DNA of 64,000 bases, taken from the NCBI RefSeq assembly GCF_037975245.1, contig NC_092568.1:868001-932000 (forward strand). The letters run 5' to 3'. The stretch is from Apostichopus japonicus. Taxonomy: Eukaryota > Echinodermata > Holothuroidea > Aspidochirotida > Stichopodidae. Positions 45,782-57,389 of this stretch are shown here, one piece after another (position 1 is the stretch's first letter; the number at the start of each line of letters is the position of its first letter). The notes below the pieces were generated by a model, which had not been told where the DNA came from, did no database searches, and was given only the letters and a program-made list of their open reading frames with translations. The translations under genes and the position numbers were made by a program.

Positions 45782-48060
45782 GTGATGTGATTGCTGTTGA
45801 AAATACAATGAAATGAAACAGCCTCTAATCCTCTACAGGGAATATAAATTTCTCACTATAGTCTGTACCCCTTTATAATTTTGACAGACTTTATTCTTCA
45901 CAGCTTACACAAGATAAAAGTCATTTTTCTTGCAATAAAACACAACATAATGTCAATGCGGAGCATATTTATCCTCGGCTCAGTCAATAATTGATCCCAT
46001 GTCGCATCAAGATGCTACACTTATACTGTGACGCAAAATTGGTCAAATTGCTTTGCAAGTGCAACCATGAACAGTACAACAGTTTTTGTACACAGGCACA
46101 ATAGTATAATATATTTGGACAAAATCCAGAATCTTCAAAAACAGCACACAAATTTTGAACATTACAATATTCCCTGAATCCTAGAACATTTGGGTAAGTC
46201 CTGTTAGATGGAAAGTCCGAGAGAGTTCCCATTTGCAATGAGCCCCTCAAACACATAGCATATTTATTAATAGATTTCATTACCTTGTCTTACAACATGT
46301 ATGCAGATAACAAAGGGAGTCCAACATTTACGTTGCCATTGTGCCAAGAAATAATGGTTAATTGTTAGTGATAGTTTTTTTTAAAGATAATTTCCTTGTT
46401 ACATTTTGGATCGAAGGAAGCAAATATGGTGGAAAACAGCATATAGCTTGCAGATTATGACAATTGATATTTTGGTAAAAGAGGTGAGTTGTTATGAACA
46501 ATGGAGATGGTTGGGAGCTGACAATAGGACCATGCACGACTTTTAGTGTTAAAGTTGACTGTATTATAGTAATGCAAATTTATCACATCGTTGGGTCTGC
46601 CTATCATCAGTCACATGATCTAATAATGCAATGGAAACTGGAATGATACTTAAATCCACAATCTTTGGATACAAACAACCCTTTATGAAGGAAAAAAGGG
46701 TCAAACTGGCCAAGAATTTGTCAATGATGAAGTTTTCAAATTGTACAGTGTACTGTTCAAATACCTCAAAGTTTCTATCTCTTATGAATAGACTGGTAAT
46801 TATCTTGTAAACCTCCTGCACTTATAATCCTCAAACATCTTTGCTCCTACACTCCTCTTCCCCACTCCTCCTCCCCAACCCTCCTCCCCACCCCTCCTCC
46901 CCATTTAATATGTAACCTCTCATGAGAAAGAGCTATTCTAGCCTTAGTCTTAATAAAGTCATCCAGTTGTAACTTCATGAGTCTATTTTTATGCTATTTT
47001 TATTATTATGCTATTTTATTTATATTTTACCATCTAGGTGGTGTTGACAAAATTTGTTCGAAGGTGACAATCATCCTGTTTATGGCTATCTTAGAAAATG
47101 AAAGGACACAAATTTTGTTACAGGAGTTTTTATTTAGAGAAAGTAAAGAGTCTACACAAAATGTGATTTTCTCGATAAACCTCTTCAAGAGACTCACTTT
47201 GACCAAGTATACAGTATGTCCTGCAGAAGGTGTGTAGGAATGAGGACTATAATGTTTATGGATTCTAAGATACTGCATGAATATGTTTTGACTTTTCACA
47301 AGTATCGTACTTTGATTGTACCTTGTAAATATGCTTTAATCTGTAATCCTCTTGACTGCAAATTTTGTGAGGCAATGGTGGTATCAGACTGTGTAAAAAA
47401 TCCCCTCAAATTCAAATTTTTATATTATGCAAGATCATCAAAGATTTGGCATGGTCATGGGGGTCAACCTTCCAACGAAACTGCAGAAAACCAAAATGTG
47501 GCAATACCAGGAAGCTGTACATGTTTTGGCTTAGAAGGATTGTGACTGAGTTCCAATTAAACGCAATTCAATTGGATAGATCTGGGTTTCTCCTTATGCC
47601 ATAGCTACTGTACTGTATTTGCCATGTTTATACGCTATTTGCACCTGTCCTGTACATTACATAGGTTCGTGACTGTAGGATACAATATTCCGTAGGTGTA
47701 ATGCATGTACAGTATACATATAAATTTGTTTACAACACACGCCTGTGTCCGTTGACTTGTTCATAATAAACAATTTAAGTTTAGTTTGTTCATTCTGTAC
47801 CAAAGGACTACTTTCTCTGAGGAAGAAGTTTCCCATCGTAATAATCTGATCGTACAGTAGGGAAATTGTCACACCGGAAAAGTAATCTACAGTAGGCCAT
47901 CGTGACAGGCACTGGTGTGTGAGTTTTTATTCTGGAATGCATAATATGGCTTTAACAGGTTAAGAAATATATATTTTATTATATATTATACACATGTTGC
48001 TTTTGAACACAGGATTCCATTGTTGTCTAGTCGGTGTGAATAAGACGGTGTGAATAAGAC
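45777..48060. other. Non-coding stretch
   Basis: AT-rich. A pyrimidine-rich patch of CCCCACTCCTCCT-type units lies at 46850-46910. GGTGTGAATAAGAC occurs twice in tandem right before the SINE (48031-48060). No gene recognised. Confidence 0.45.
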
Positions 48061-48288
48061 AGGAGTGTTAGCTCAGTGGTTAACGCCGGTACCTTTCAAT
48101 TATAAGGTCACAAATTCGAGTCACTCCAAGATTAATGTATGTCGTCCAGTTACAGAGTTGTTGGCAAATGATAATTCATAATCATGGACGTTAAATATGA
48201 ATCTAGGAGACTGACTTCGGTCAGCTTGCCGCTTTGATAAGCCAATGATTGCTTCTTTGCAAGTTCCTGCTTGCAGGAGGATCTAAAA
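48061..48288 (+). mobile_element. tRNA-derived SINE, copy C
   Basis: The head GGAGTGTTAGCTCAGTGG and the CACTCC that closes an acceptor-like stem are present, with the shared body and the GGAGGATCTAAAA 3' end. A long CATA microsatellite follows directly. Confidence 0.82.
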
Positions 48289-48496
48289 TACATACATACA
48301 TACATACATACATACATACATACATACATACGCGCATACATACATACATACATACATACATACATACATACATACATACATACATACATACATACATACA
48401 TACATACATACATACATACATACATACACACATACATACACACATACATACACCCATACATACATACATGCACACATACATACATACATACATACA
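48289..48496. repeat. (CATA)n microsatellite tail of SINE copy C
   Basis: About 208 bp of CATA units with a few CACA, CGCG and CCCA interruptions toward both ends. Open frames of Tyr-Ile-His-Thr or Met-Tyr-Val-Cys repeats here are only translations of the repeat. Confidence 0.95.
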
Positions 48497-48529
48497 AGAC
48501 AATGGGCGATGCCTTCATGGGGTAGTTGA

Positions 48530-49430
48530 TAGATTACAGTATATTCTTGATTGCCTGGCAGCCAGGGATCATAGTGTAATTGTGTCCATTTGGCTGCCAG
48601 GGAATATCATGATGCATTCTCTTATAGATCTATTACAGTCAGATGAATGGTAAGGGCACTACGCATTCTGCAACCAGCTGGCATATGAATAACATGATGC
48701 ATTTCTCATATTCAGCCAGCTACCCTGAGAACAGGTACTGTACAACCTTTTGATATTTGGGGACTAAGAACAACAGTGTGTAATTAAATTGTTCCCTCTT
48801 GCTTAACAGCTGGTCACAGATGACATCACAATCTAATGGCCACATGGTGACCACAGTAAACATTAGTAAGAAATATTACTTAAGAATAGGCCCAGCAATT
48901 ATGCAAGTGAAGATATCCCACTTTTAATTAAATAAAGGTCTGTTCTCACACAAAGGCTTTTATTCACTCTGTTTCACATTCAAATTTATATACATGCATA
49001 CAGGGGGCCTACATCACCTGTTGATAACATATCACCCACTAGGCCCTAGTCATGATATTGAAGTGATTCACACTGTGATTGGTTTTAGTGGCTGCCGGGC
49101 CAAATAGTGATTAAATTATATATGGTAAGATTATAATCCTATGACTCCCTTTAAGTCTACAGCCAAGGGTCGCTCCCTATTCACTCTGCAGCCAGCCAAA
49201 TAGGAAATTAGTCACGTTATTCACACCACAGCTGAACGAATAAGAAGTTGTGCCCTCACTATTCATCTTACTGCTGGGCGAATAAGATAATGCATCATGT
49301 TATTCACCTGATAGTTGGATGAATAATGAGTACTACCTTGTTATAAGTCTGGCAGCCAGGTATATCACATGACATGTTTCCTTATTCACCAGGCTGCTGG
49401 ACAAAGATGGAATCCCATGTTAAAAGCTAC
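48530..49430. repeat. Degenerate palindromic tandem repeat, ~40-45-bp period
   Basis: Successive units start near TTATTC and centre on a CAGCTG, CTGCTGG or GGCTGCC core followed by GAATAA, for example TTATTCACACCACAGCTGAA and TTATTCACCAGGCTGCTGGA. Identity between units is low but the spacing repeats, clearest at 49180-49400. Related words flank SINE copy B in the RAB intron. Confidence 0.6.
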
Positions 49431-50748
49431 ATGTTCTTAGACCTAGATGAATGCAAGTATTGCAGATAGATTTGTCAACAGGTTACTTGCAAGGCTGCAT
49501 CTGTAGTCTGAGCAAAGTCAATGTAGGTGGTATGCAAAATAGCACCTGCTTAAAGGGTGTGAAGACTCACGCAAAAAGAAATGTCTAATGCCGGTAATCT
49601 GACCTAGTTTTGAATGAGGTGTAACAGAAGTGTTAGACACCACCATCAATCCCAGAAAATGCACACACAACTTGCTACCGTCGGTAATTAGACACTAGTG
49701 TACAGTCAGTACATATAGCTGCGGTCAATACCCACAGCACAGTGTAAAAACAATACAGCGATGGACATCTCAGGTCCAGCTAAAGATAACAAGGTATCAC
49801 GTTTCATTACTGTCTGCATTTTGTAGCGACACGAACAAAACGTCACTTGCAAGCAACAGAAAGTTAACTTTTTCAAATGGTGGCACGCGGTTTGGGGCGA
49901 GTCTTCAATGCCTTTAAGATTAGAAAGCTGGTGCTTGTCACTCTTGTGGATGTGGCTGATAGCTATCTCCCAAAACATGCCAAATGTTGTGTTGGAGAGA
50001 ATACTTTTGAGATAGTTTGAAGAACTAAACATATGGGCTACTTGTTGCTCACCCTTATTTCATAGAATTTTATGTTAACACTTGAATCCTTGCTTGGCAC
50101 TTCATCAACAATTGTTGAAATGATGTACTCTGATTTGTCCATTAACCGCCAGAAAAAAAAGTGAGGTAATAAATTGCTATTCATCAGACTGACTGGCGGA
50201 TATCCACAAAGACTCATAATGACATTGGCTTATGTTAGCCTAGGCTAGGTCATGTTATAACTGATTGAATGTATAATAGCATCCTAACCGAAAATGGTTT
50301 CAATCATCATTCTCAAATACGTATCATCATAATGGGAAGATAAATGGAAGTGAAAGTGAGGTGCCAGGCAAGTTGAGGATCAACAGCTTTGCATGTCAGA
50401 CCTAACTTGATACACATGACTTGGGTAACTTAGGCTAGACGCAATTTAAATTTATAGCCACGACAATAGACAGCAGTTTCGTGAAACTAATGCTCGATCA
50501 CGTATTGTGTAACGATCATAGACATACACGTCACGAAAGGTATACATAGAAAACATCGTTTCCTATGTAAGGTTTGATTCGTAATCAACTCACCAAAATT
50601 CCTGTGCTAGTTAACAAATTATTAGACAATGGTAGTTTCGTCTGGTATTTTAAACTCCAAAGAAGATAAAAGTTAAACTCCGTCACATAGATTGCTAGAT
50701 GATGTCGATTCGAGTGTTCATGTTCAACGTCAAAGCTTTTCACAAGTA
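49431..50748. other. Non-coding stretch, left flank of the foldback element
   Basis: No gene or repeat recognised; short open frames only. Confidence 0.45.
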
Positions 50749-50929
50749 GCGATTTTTACCGGTGTGAAGTTAGATACTTATTCCCCGTTCCTCGTTCGAT
50801 ATTCGCGAATGAGTAACTGCTACCGATTCAGTTACGTATTCGACAATGGTATCGACGTAACACCTCTGGCAAGACAAAAGCTTTCTTACAAGATGTTCAA
50901 CATATGGTCGTGGAAAGAGGTTTATCTAT

Positions 50930-53890
50930 GGCCCATGGGTCATATGAACTCTAATAACTATGTAGAAGGGTACCATAATGCATCTTGCCCGGTCCAAATA
51001 GTTTTTGACCAACTAAAATGACCAGTACTTCATCAGCTCTTAAATTAATGTAAAAAATTACTTTAGGCCCTAATCAAGACTAGCACGCCTTGGACCACCT
51101 TACCAATGGGTCATATGAATTCTTAACACATTGTAGAAGGATACCATAATGCGTCTTGCCCGGTCCAAAGAGTGCTTGACCAATTAAAATGACCATTAAA
51201 TCAACTTTTTTTTTAAATAAATGTAACGGGAACTGAAATAAAAACATTTGGGCCCTAATCAAATCCAGCACGCCTTGGACCGCCCAACCAATGGGTCATG
51301 GGAAGTCTGAGGACATTGTAGAAGAGTACCATAATGCGTCTTGCCCGATCCAAAGCGTGCTTGACCAATTAAACTGACCATTAAAGCATTACTTCATCAT
51401 CGAGTGTAACCGGACCACGAAAAAGCTTTGGGCCCTAATCCATGCAGCACGCTTTGGACCACCAAACCGATGGTTAACATGAACTCTAAGGACATTGTAG
51501 AAGAGTACCATAATGCGTCTTGCCCGGTCCAAAGCGTGCTTGACCAATTAAACTGACCATGAAATCATTACTTCATCATCGAGTGTAACGGGACCATGAA
51601 AAAGCTTTGGGCCCTAATCCATGCAGCACGCTTTGGACCACCAAACCGATGGTTAACATGAACTCTAAGGACATTGTAGAAGAGTACCATAATACGTCTT
51701 GCCCGGTCCAAAGCGTGCTTGACTAATTAAACTGACCATGAAATCATTACTTCATCATCGAGTGTAACGGGACCACGAAAAAGCTTTGGGCCCTAATCCA
51801 TGCAGCACGCTTTGGACCACCAAACCGATGGTTAACATGAACTCTAAGGACATTGTAGAAGAGTACCGTAATGCGTCTTGCCCGGTCCAAAGCGTGCTTG
51901 ACCAATTAAACTGACCATGAAATCATTACTTAATCATCGAGTGTAACGGGACCACGAAAAAGCTTTGGGCCCTAATCCATGCAGCACGCTTTGGACCACC
52001 AAACCGATGGTTAACATGAACTCTAAGGACATTGTAGAAGAGTACCATAATGCGTCTTGCCCGGTCCAAAGCGTGCTTGACCAATTAAACTGACCATGAA
52101 ATCATTACTTAATCATCGAGTGTAACGGGACCACGAAAAAGCTTTGGGCCCTAATCCATGCAGCACGCTTTGGACCACCAAACCGATGGTTAACATGAAC
52201 TCTAAGGACATTGCAGAAGAGTACCATAATGCGTCTTGCCCGGTCCAAAGCGTGCTTGACCAATTAAACTGACCATGAAATCATTACTTCATCATCGAGT
52301 GTAACGGGACCACGAAAAAGCTTTGGGCCCTAATCCATGCAGCACGCTTTGGACCACCAAACCGATGGTTAACATGAACTCTAAGGACATTGTAGAAGAG
52401 TACCATAATGTGTCTTGCCCGGTCCAAAGCGTGCTTGACCAATTAAACTGACCATGAAATCATTACTTCATCATCGAGTGTAACGGGACCACGAAAAAGC
52501 TTTGGGCCCTAATCCATGCAGCACGCTTTGGACCACCAAACCGATGGTTAACATGAACTCTAAGGACATTGTAGAAGAGTACCGTAATGCGTCTTGCCCG
52601 GTCCAAAGCGTGCTTGACCAATTAAACTGACCATGAAATCATTACTTAATCATCGAGTGTAACGGGACCACGAAAAAGCTTTGGGCCCTAATCCATGCAG
52701 CACGCTTTGGACCACCAAACCGATGGTTAACATGAACTCTAAGGACATTGTAGAAGAGTACCATAATGTGTCTTGCCCGGTCCAAAGCGTGCTTGACCAA
52801 TTAAACTGACCATGAAATCATTACTTCATCATCGAGTGTAACGGGACCACGAAAAAGCTTTGGGCCCTAATCCATGCAGCACGCTTTGGACCACCAAACC
52901 GATGGTTAACATGAACTCTAAGGACATTGTAGAAGAGTACCGTAATGCGTCTTGCCCGGTCCAAAGCGTGCTTGACCAATTAAACTGACCATGAAATCAT
53001 TACTTAATCATCGAGTGTAACGGGACCACGAAAAAGCTTTGGGCCCTAATCCATGCAGCACGCTTTGGACCACCAAACCGATGGTTAACATGAACTCTAA
53101 GGACATTGTAGAAGAGTACCATAATGCGTCTTGCCCGGTCCAAAGCGTGCTTGACCAATTAAACTGACCATGAAATCATTACTTAATCATCGAGTGTAAC
53201 GGGACCACGAAAAAGCTTTGGGCCCTAATCCATGCAGCACGCTTTGGACCACCAAACCGATGGTTAACATGAACTCTAAGGACATTGTAGAAGAGTACCA
53301 TAATGCGTCTTGCCCGGTCCAAAGCGTGCTTGACCAATTAAACTGACCATGAAATCATTACTTCATCATCGAGTGTAACGGGACCACGAAAAAGCTTTGG
53401 GCCCTAATCCATGCAGCACGCTTTGGACCACCAAACCGATGGTTAACATGAACTCTAAGGACATTGTAGAAGAGTACCATAATGCGTCTTGCCCGGTCCA
53501 AAGCGTGCTTGACCAATTAAACTGACCATGAAATCATTACTTCATCATCGAGTGTAACGGGACCACGAAAAAGCTTTGGGCCCTAATCCATGCAGCACGC
53601 TTTGGACCACCAAACCGATGGTTAACATGAACTCTAAGGACATTGTAGAAGAGTACCATAATGCGTCTTGCCCGGTCCAAAGCGTGCTTGACCAATTAAA
53701 CTGACCATGAAATCATTACTTCATCATCGAGTGTAACGGGACCACGAAAAAGCTTTGGGCCCTAATCCATGCAGCACGCTTTGGACCACCAAACCGATGG
53801 TTAACATGAACTCTAAGGACATTGTAGAAGAGTACCGTAATGCGTCTTACCCGGTCCAAATAGTATTTGACCAATACAAACGACTAATGC
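50930..53890 (+). repeat. Left arm: 16-unit array of a 179-bp satellite
   Basis: The marker CCCTAATC recurs at 51068, 51253, 51433 and 51612, then every 179 bp to 53760. The two outermost spacings are 185 and 180 and those units are more diverged; the inner ones differ by only a few bases. Every full unit carries AGCACGCTTTGGACC and, 65 bp later, its reverse complement GGTCCAAAGCGTGCT. Confidence 0.96.
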
Positions 53891-54868
53891 ACAATCATTA
53901 TCCAGTAGATTCATCAATATCTTCTTTTTTGAATTTCAACTCTACGTCTGTACCAGTGTGGTGATACAAAACAAAAGCAACACCTTTGGCTCGCAAGTTT
54001 AATGCTTATTGGTGCTTTACAATCATCAGCATACAAAGTTTCCTTCCCATTCCGGAGAAACACACGCGCACTCTTCTTTTTTTTTTGGGGGGGGGGGGGA
54101 GGGCCTTAGCGCAACTACATTTTCAGAATGAAGTGATTTCTGTAGACTGGCAACGAACTGAAAACGTTGTTGTTTTAATTATTCGTTTATAGAACTTAAT
54201 TTTATTTCTTTTATTCATTTCACCCGTCAACCCTTCACATATTTACAGATTTAAAGAACAAAGAAGTGTTCTTGCCTCTCTTCATGAAAGTGGTTTTGAA
54301 CGCTTTAACCCCCTTCGTAGATTCTGAAAGATTCCACTGCTACATTCTAGAGCTGACCATCGAGCTATAAACAGACAATCAGTCATCTCGGGTCAAGCGG
54401 AGATAAACTGACTTTAATAGTTTATTGAGCAAAATAGTCTTCAAGTGAAATAGGTCTACCCAGACATATATTTTATGCCGAAATCCCTTTCTGATTTATT
54501 TATGATCTCCATTAGCCATAGTTGGTAATGAACCATCCAAGTTACCCTATAGTGCCATTCTATGCATTTTGATTTTATCGTGTTCCCATGCATGTGCTTG
54601 TTCTTTCTCTTAGCGATTTTTCAATAGAAAGTTTCTCTTGGAGTGTAGAAGGCAGATCCACCATAAGAAGTCTCACTGGGTTTATTCCAACTAAACATAG
54701 ACCAGAGTTAGTGTGATTTTATAGTTGATTTCCTTTCATTCAGTTCTACCTAATTATTAATTATAACGTCCATAATCTAGCCAGGGACGTCGCTAGAGGG
54801 GGGTGTGGGGTGTCTCATCCCCCCCCCCCCCAAATCTTGGTAAAACTGACGAAAGTTGGAAAAATTTT

Positions 54869-54899
54869 GTGCGACAGTCGGAATTTCCGACTGTCGCAC
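54869..54899. repeat. 31-bp palindrome
   Basis: GTGCGACAGTCGGAA, one central T, then the exact reverse complement. It lies 90 bp inside the nested MITE; a partial copy (TTCCGACTGGCGCACTCGAA) follows at once. Confidence 0.85.
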
Positions 54900-55284
54900 T
54901 CGAATTTTTCCGACTGGCGCACTCGAATTTTCAAATATTCTTGTAGTGACCTAAAACTTTCGGTCAAAATTGACCTTGAATCAGTCATATTTGCTACGAT
55001 TTCCTTGTCACAATGAGAAATTGTATGTCGCGATCTTTATACTCCACCATACAAAACTTCGTATGATTTTGAATACTCTAAAAAAAATGCCTAATAGAAC
55101 TTCTGCACAACATATACTATTAAAACGCGCAATGCTAATCTACGGAAGCTTAAAAATGCCATCAACATAAGAAAAACTTTGCCCCATAAGGTGAAATTTT
55201 TCTGTAAATTGTTTAGATAACAAGATAAAATGTTATCAAAAAACAGAAAAATGTTGCATTGCTTACTTGCTTTAAATGAGTAAT

Positions 55285-55620
55285 TGAACAATTTTGTGAA
55301 AAATGTTTAATTGAAAACTAATCAAATCTTGTCAATTAGTCATTTTTTGTTGCAAAATGTTCATTTGTTTACTTCATTCCATAAGAACAATTGAAAAACT
55401 TTTCTGCGAAATGTTTAATTGACAACTTATCTTATCTCGTCAATTGGACATTTTTGGCAAAATGTTCAATTGTTCACTTCATTCCAACTGAGCAATTGAA
55501 AAAATTTCTGCAAAATGTTTAATTGACAACTTATCGTATAACGTCAACTCAACATTTTTCTGCAAAATGTTTAATTGTTCACATCATTCCAAATGCTCAG
55601 TTGGAATGAAGTGAACAATG
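55285..55620. repeat. ~105-bp tandem repeat, about three units
   Basis: Each unit contains AAATGTTTAATTGACAACTT, a GTCAATT word and CAAAATGTTCAATTGTTCAC followed by TTCATTCCAA. The array ends in an inverted copy TTGGAATGAAGTGAACAATG. Confidence 0.75.
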
Positions 55621-56986
55621 TTTTCTTTATTCATGTGAGTGATAAATAGCCCCACCCCCACCCCCAAGAAAATAATATTAAGCCCGCTAGGAAAAAGCAC
55701 TGTATTTTTGGGTAATTCACTATGTCGTCGAATATAATTTTCGAAAAAAAGTTTCCCCTTTGTTACATTAACATAGCTTTTTTAGTCAGTAGTCTATGTA
55801 GCTTATCAAGCAGATAACTTGTACTCAGTTGCTTACTCGCTTAACCAGAGTGATTGATAAGTTTGTAAAGTGAGGGCCAGTGGTACAAATGTACCGAGAA
55901 AAGTTTGGAACAAAAGTGCAGTCGCGAAAGATAGGGTGTCTGACTGACACTGACCGTATCGCTGACGAGTATAGTGCGGGGGGGGGGGGGTACAAGGCAG
56001 CAGTCGGCATTTTCTGGCTCCAAAACCCATCCAGTTGGAATTTCAGCCACTAAACCCCCAATCATCATGCATTAGCTACGTCCCTGTATCTAGCTATACA
56101 AATTTTACACAATACACAAAACACATTCAATCCATTAGCAAAAGTGCTAGATTTAAGGTCAATTTCGCGTTTGTTAATTTAAGTCAAAAATACACTTTCT
56201 AATCACTTACAATTGTATTTAATGTATTAATTCTTCGGTAAATATCAATTAGGCTATATGCTGAGTCAATTATGGAAGTATAGAAGTCAAGAGAAATATT
56301 ACATGCTTAATATCCACCCCCCCCCCACCCCTCCCCATTTATTCTCTGATTGGATTGAAATGTACTTGCAGAAGAAAAATTTTCATGCCAAATTACTTTA
56401 ATCTGGTAGAATTGATACACTTTTACCAATCTATGTGCAAAGATGTTCCATACACTATTACTCAATACTTCATAAGATAAATTTGAAGGAGCGGAATAAA
56501 GGACCATGCGTTCTGATTGTAATTGAATGATTCATTCAGGATGTTTCCTAGAAGTTTTCTCTCGTTAAAGAGCGCTTGAACATTAGGCTCGAACTAATTG
56601 ATACCGATGTACGAGCTGACTGCCTACCGTCATTTAACGTCCATGGAATACCTTTAAAGGCTGAGAGTTCATATTTATCACAGCGTGATTGCTCCCTTGC
56701 GTCGAACCATTAAAATTGATAGATAACTGAAATAATCTGCAGCATGTTGACAGTTTAACTGCTTTTTTGCATTTGTATTCCCAAATGAATGAAATATCGG
56801 AATATCTTTCCTTCAACGAATGTCTCTGACCCACGTTAGGAGAGTTAAAGTGATATTGTTCAATGTTTGAACGTTACTGCATGTACCATTAATTCATGGT
56901 ACTTGGTAGGCCTATATAGGGGATGGTTTATTTCTTTGATTGTTTCTCCGGCTGTAAGCTTCCTAAGCTTCATTGGGCTATCATGA

Positions 56987-57052
56987 CAGTGCAAGCCTGC
57001 TACAAGCCTGCTACAGCCTTGCTACGGCCTTGCTACGGCCTTGCTACAGCCA
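56987..57052. repeat. 11-bp minisatellite
   Basis: Five to six units of GCCTGCTACAA or GCCTTGCTACG type in tandem. Confidence 0.8.
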
Positions 57053-57389
57053 TAGAAAGATGCTGTCGCTTTATGCCATCGTGTTCAAATATCTGCCACA
57101 TTGCAATTTTTCCCTTTTGATTAGGCTGAAATTTCGTAAGTGATTTGAGTAAGTTAAAGTGTTATATGCTAACATATCGATGAATTCGGAAGTCATTTAG
57201 AGGCTTTTTTAAATTGTAAAAACTTTCCGACAGAATTTGGCCATGTATATAGACATTCTGCCATTAATTGGAATGCACTTAAAACGAGTTCTCTCTTTTT
57301 CATTCCTTGAGGGTCCAAAGTGCAATTTGTAATGCTACCGGTTGACACTAAACGCACGATACATAACATATGAGATGGACACTCATTTA

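Larger units (their letters stand above)
54782..56086. mobile_element. hAT-like MITE nested in the foldback core
   Basis: Inverted ends CAGGGACGTCGCTA and, reverse-complemented, CAGGGACGTAGCTA (13 of 14). Flanks are AATCTAGC (54774-54781) and TATCTAGC (56087-56094), an 8-bp duplication with one mismatch. 1,305 bp, no transposase. Confidence 0.8.
53891..57389. other. Core of the foldback element
   Basis: No open frame longer than about 70 codons and no transposase motif. Holds G/C homopolymers (for example 54087-54098 and 55979-55990), a nested hAT MITE, a ~105-bp tandem repeat and an 11-bp minisatellite. The rest is AT-rich sequence of unknown origin. Confidence 0.7.

Noticed and set aside
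48150..48653. Frames of repeated Tyr-Ile-His-Thr or Met-Tyr-Val-Cys
   Set aside because: Pure translations of the CATA microsatellite in several frames.
50692..51021. 109-codon frame at the left end of the foldback element, and a 69-codon frame at 53755-53964
   Set aside because: They run through the terminal repeat and satellite units. No motif is visible, and stops appear in equivalent frames of other units.
51000..53880. CRISPR array
   Set aside because: Units are 179 bp, contiguous and without unique spacers, and the context is eukaryotic. It is a satellite array in a transposon arm.
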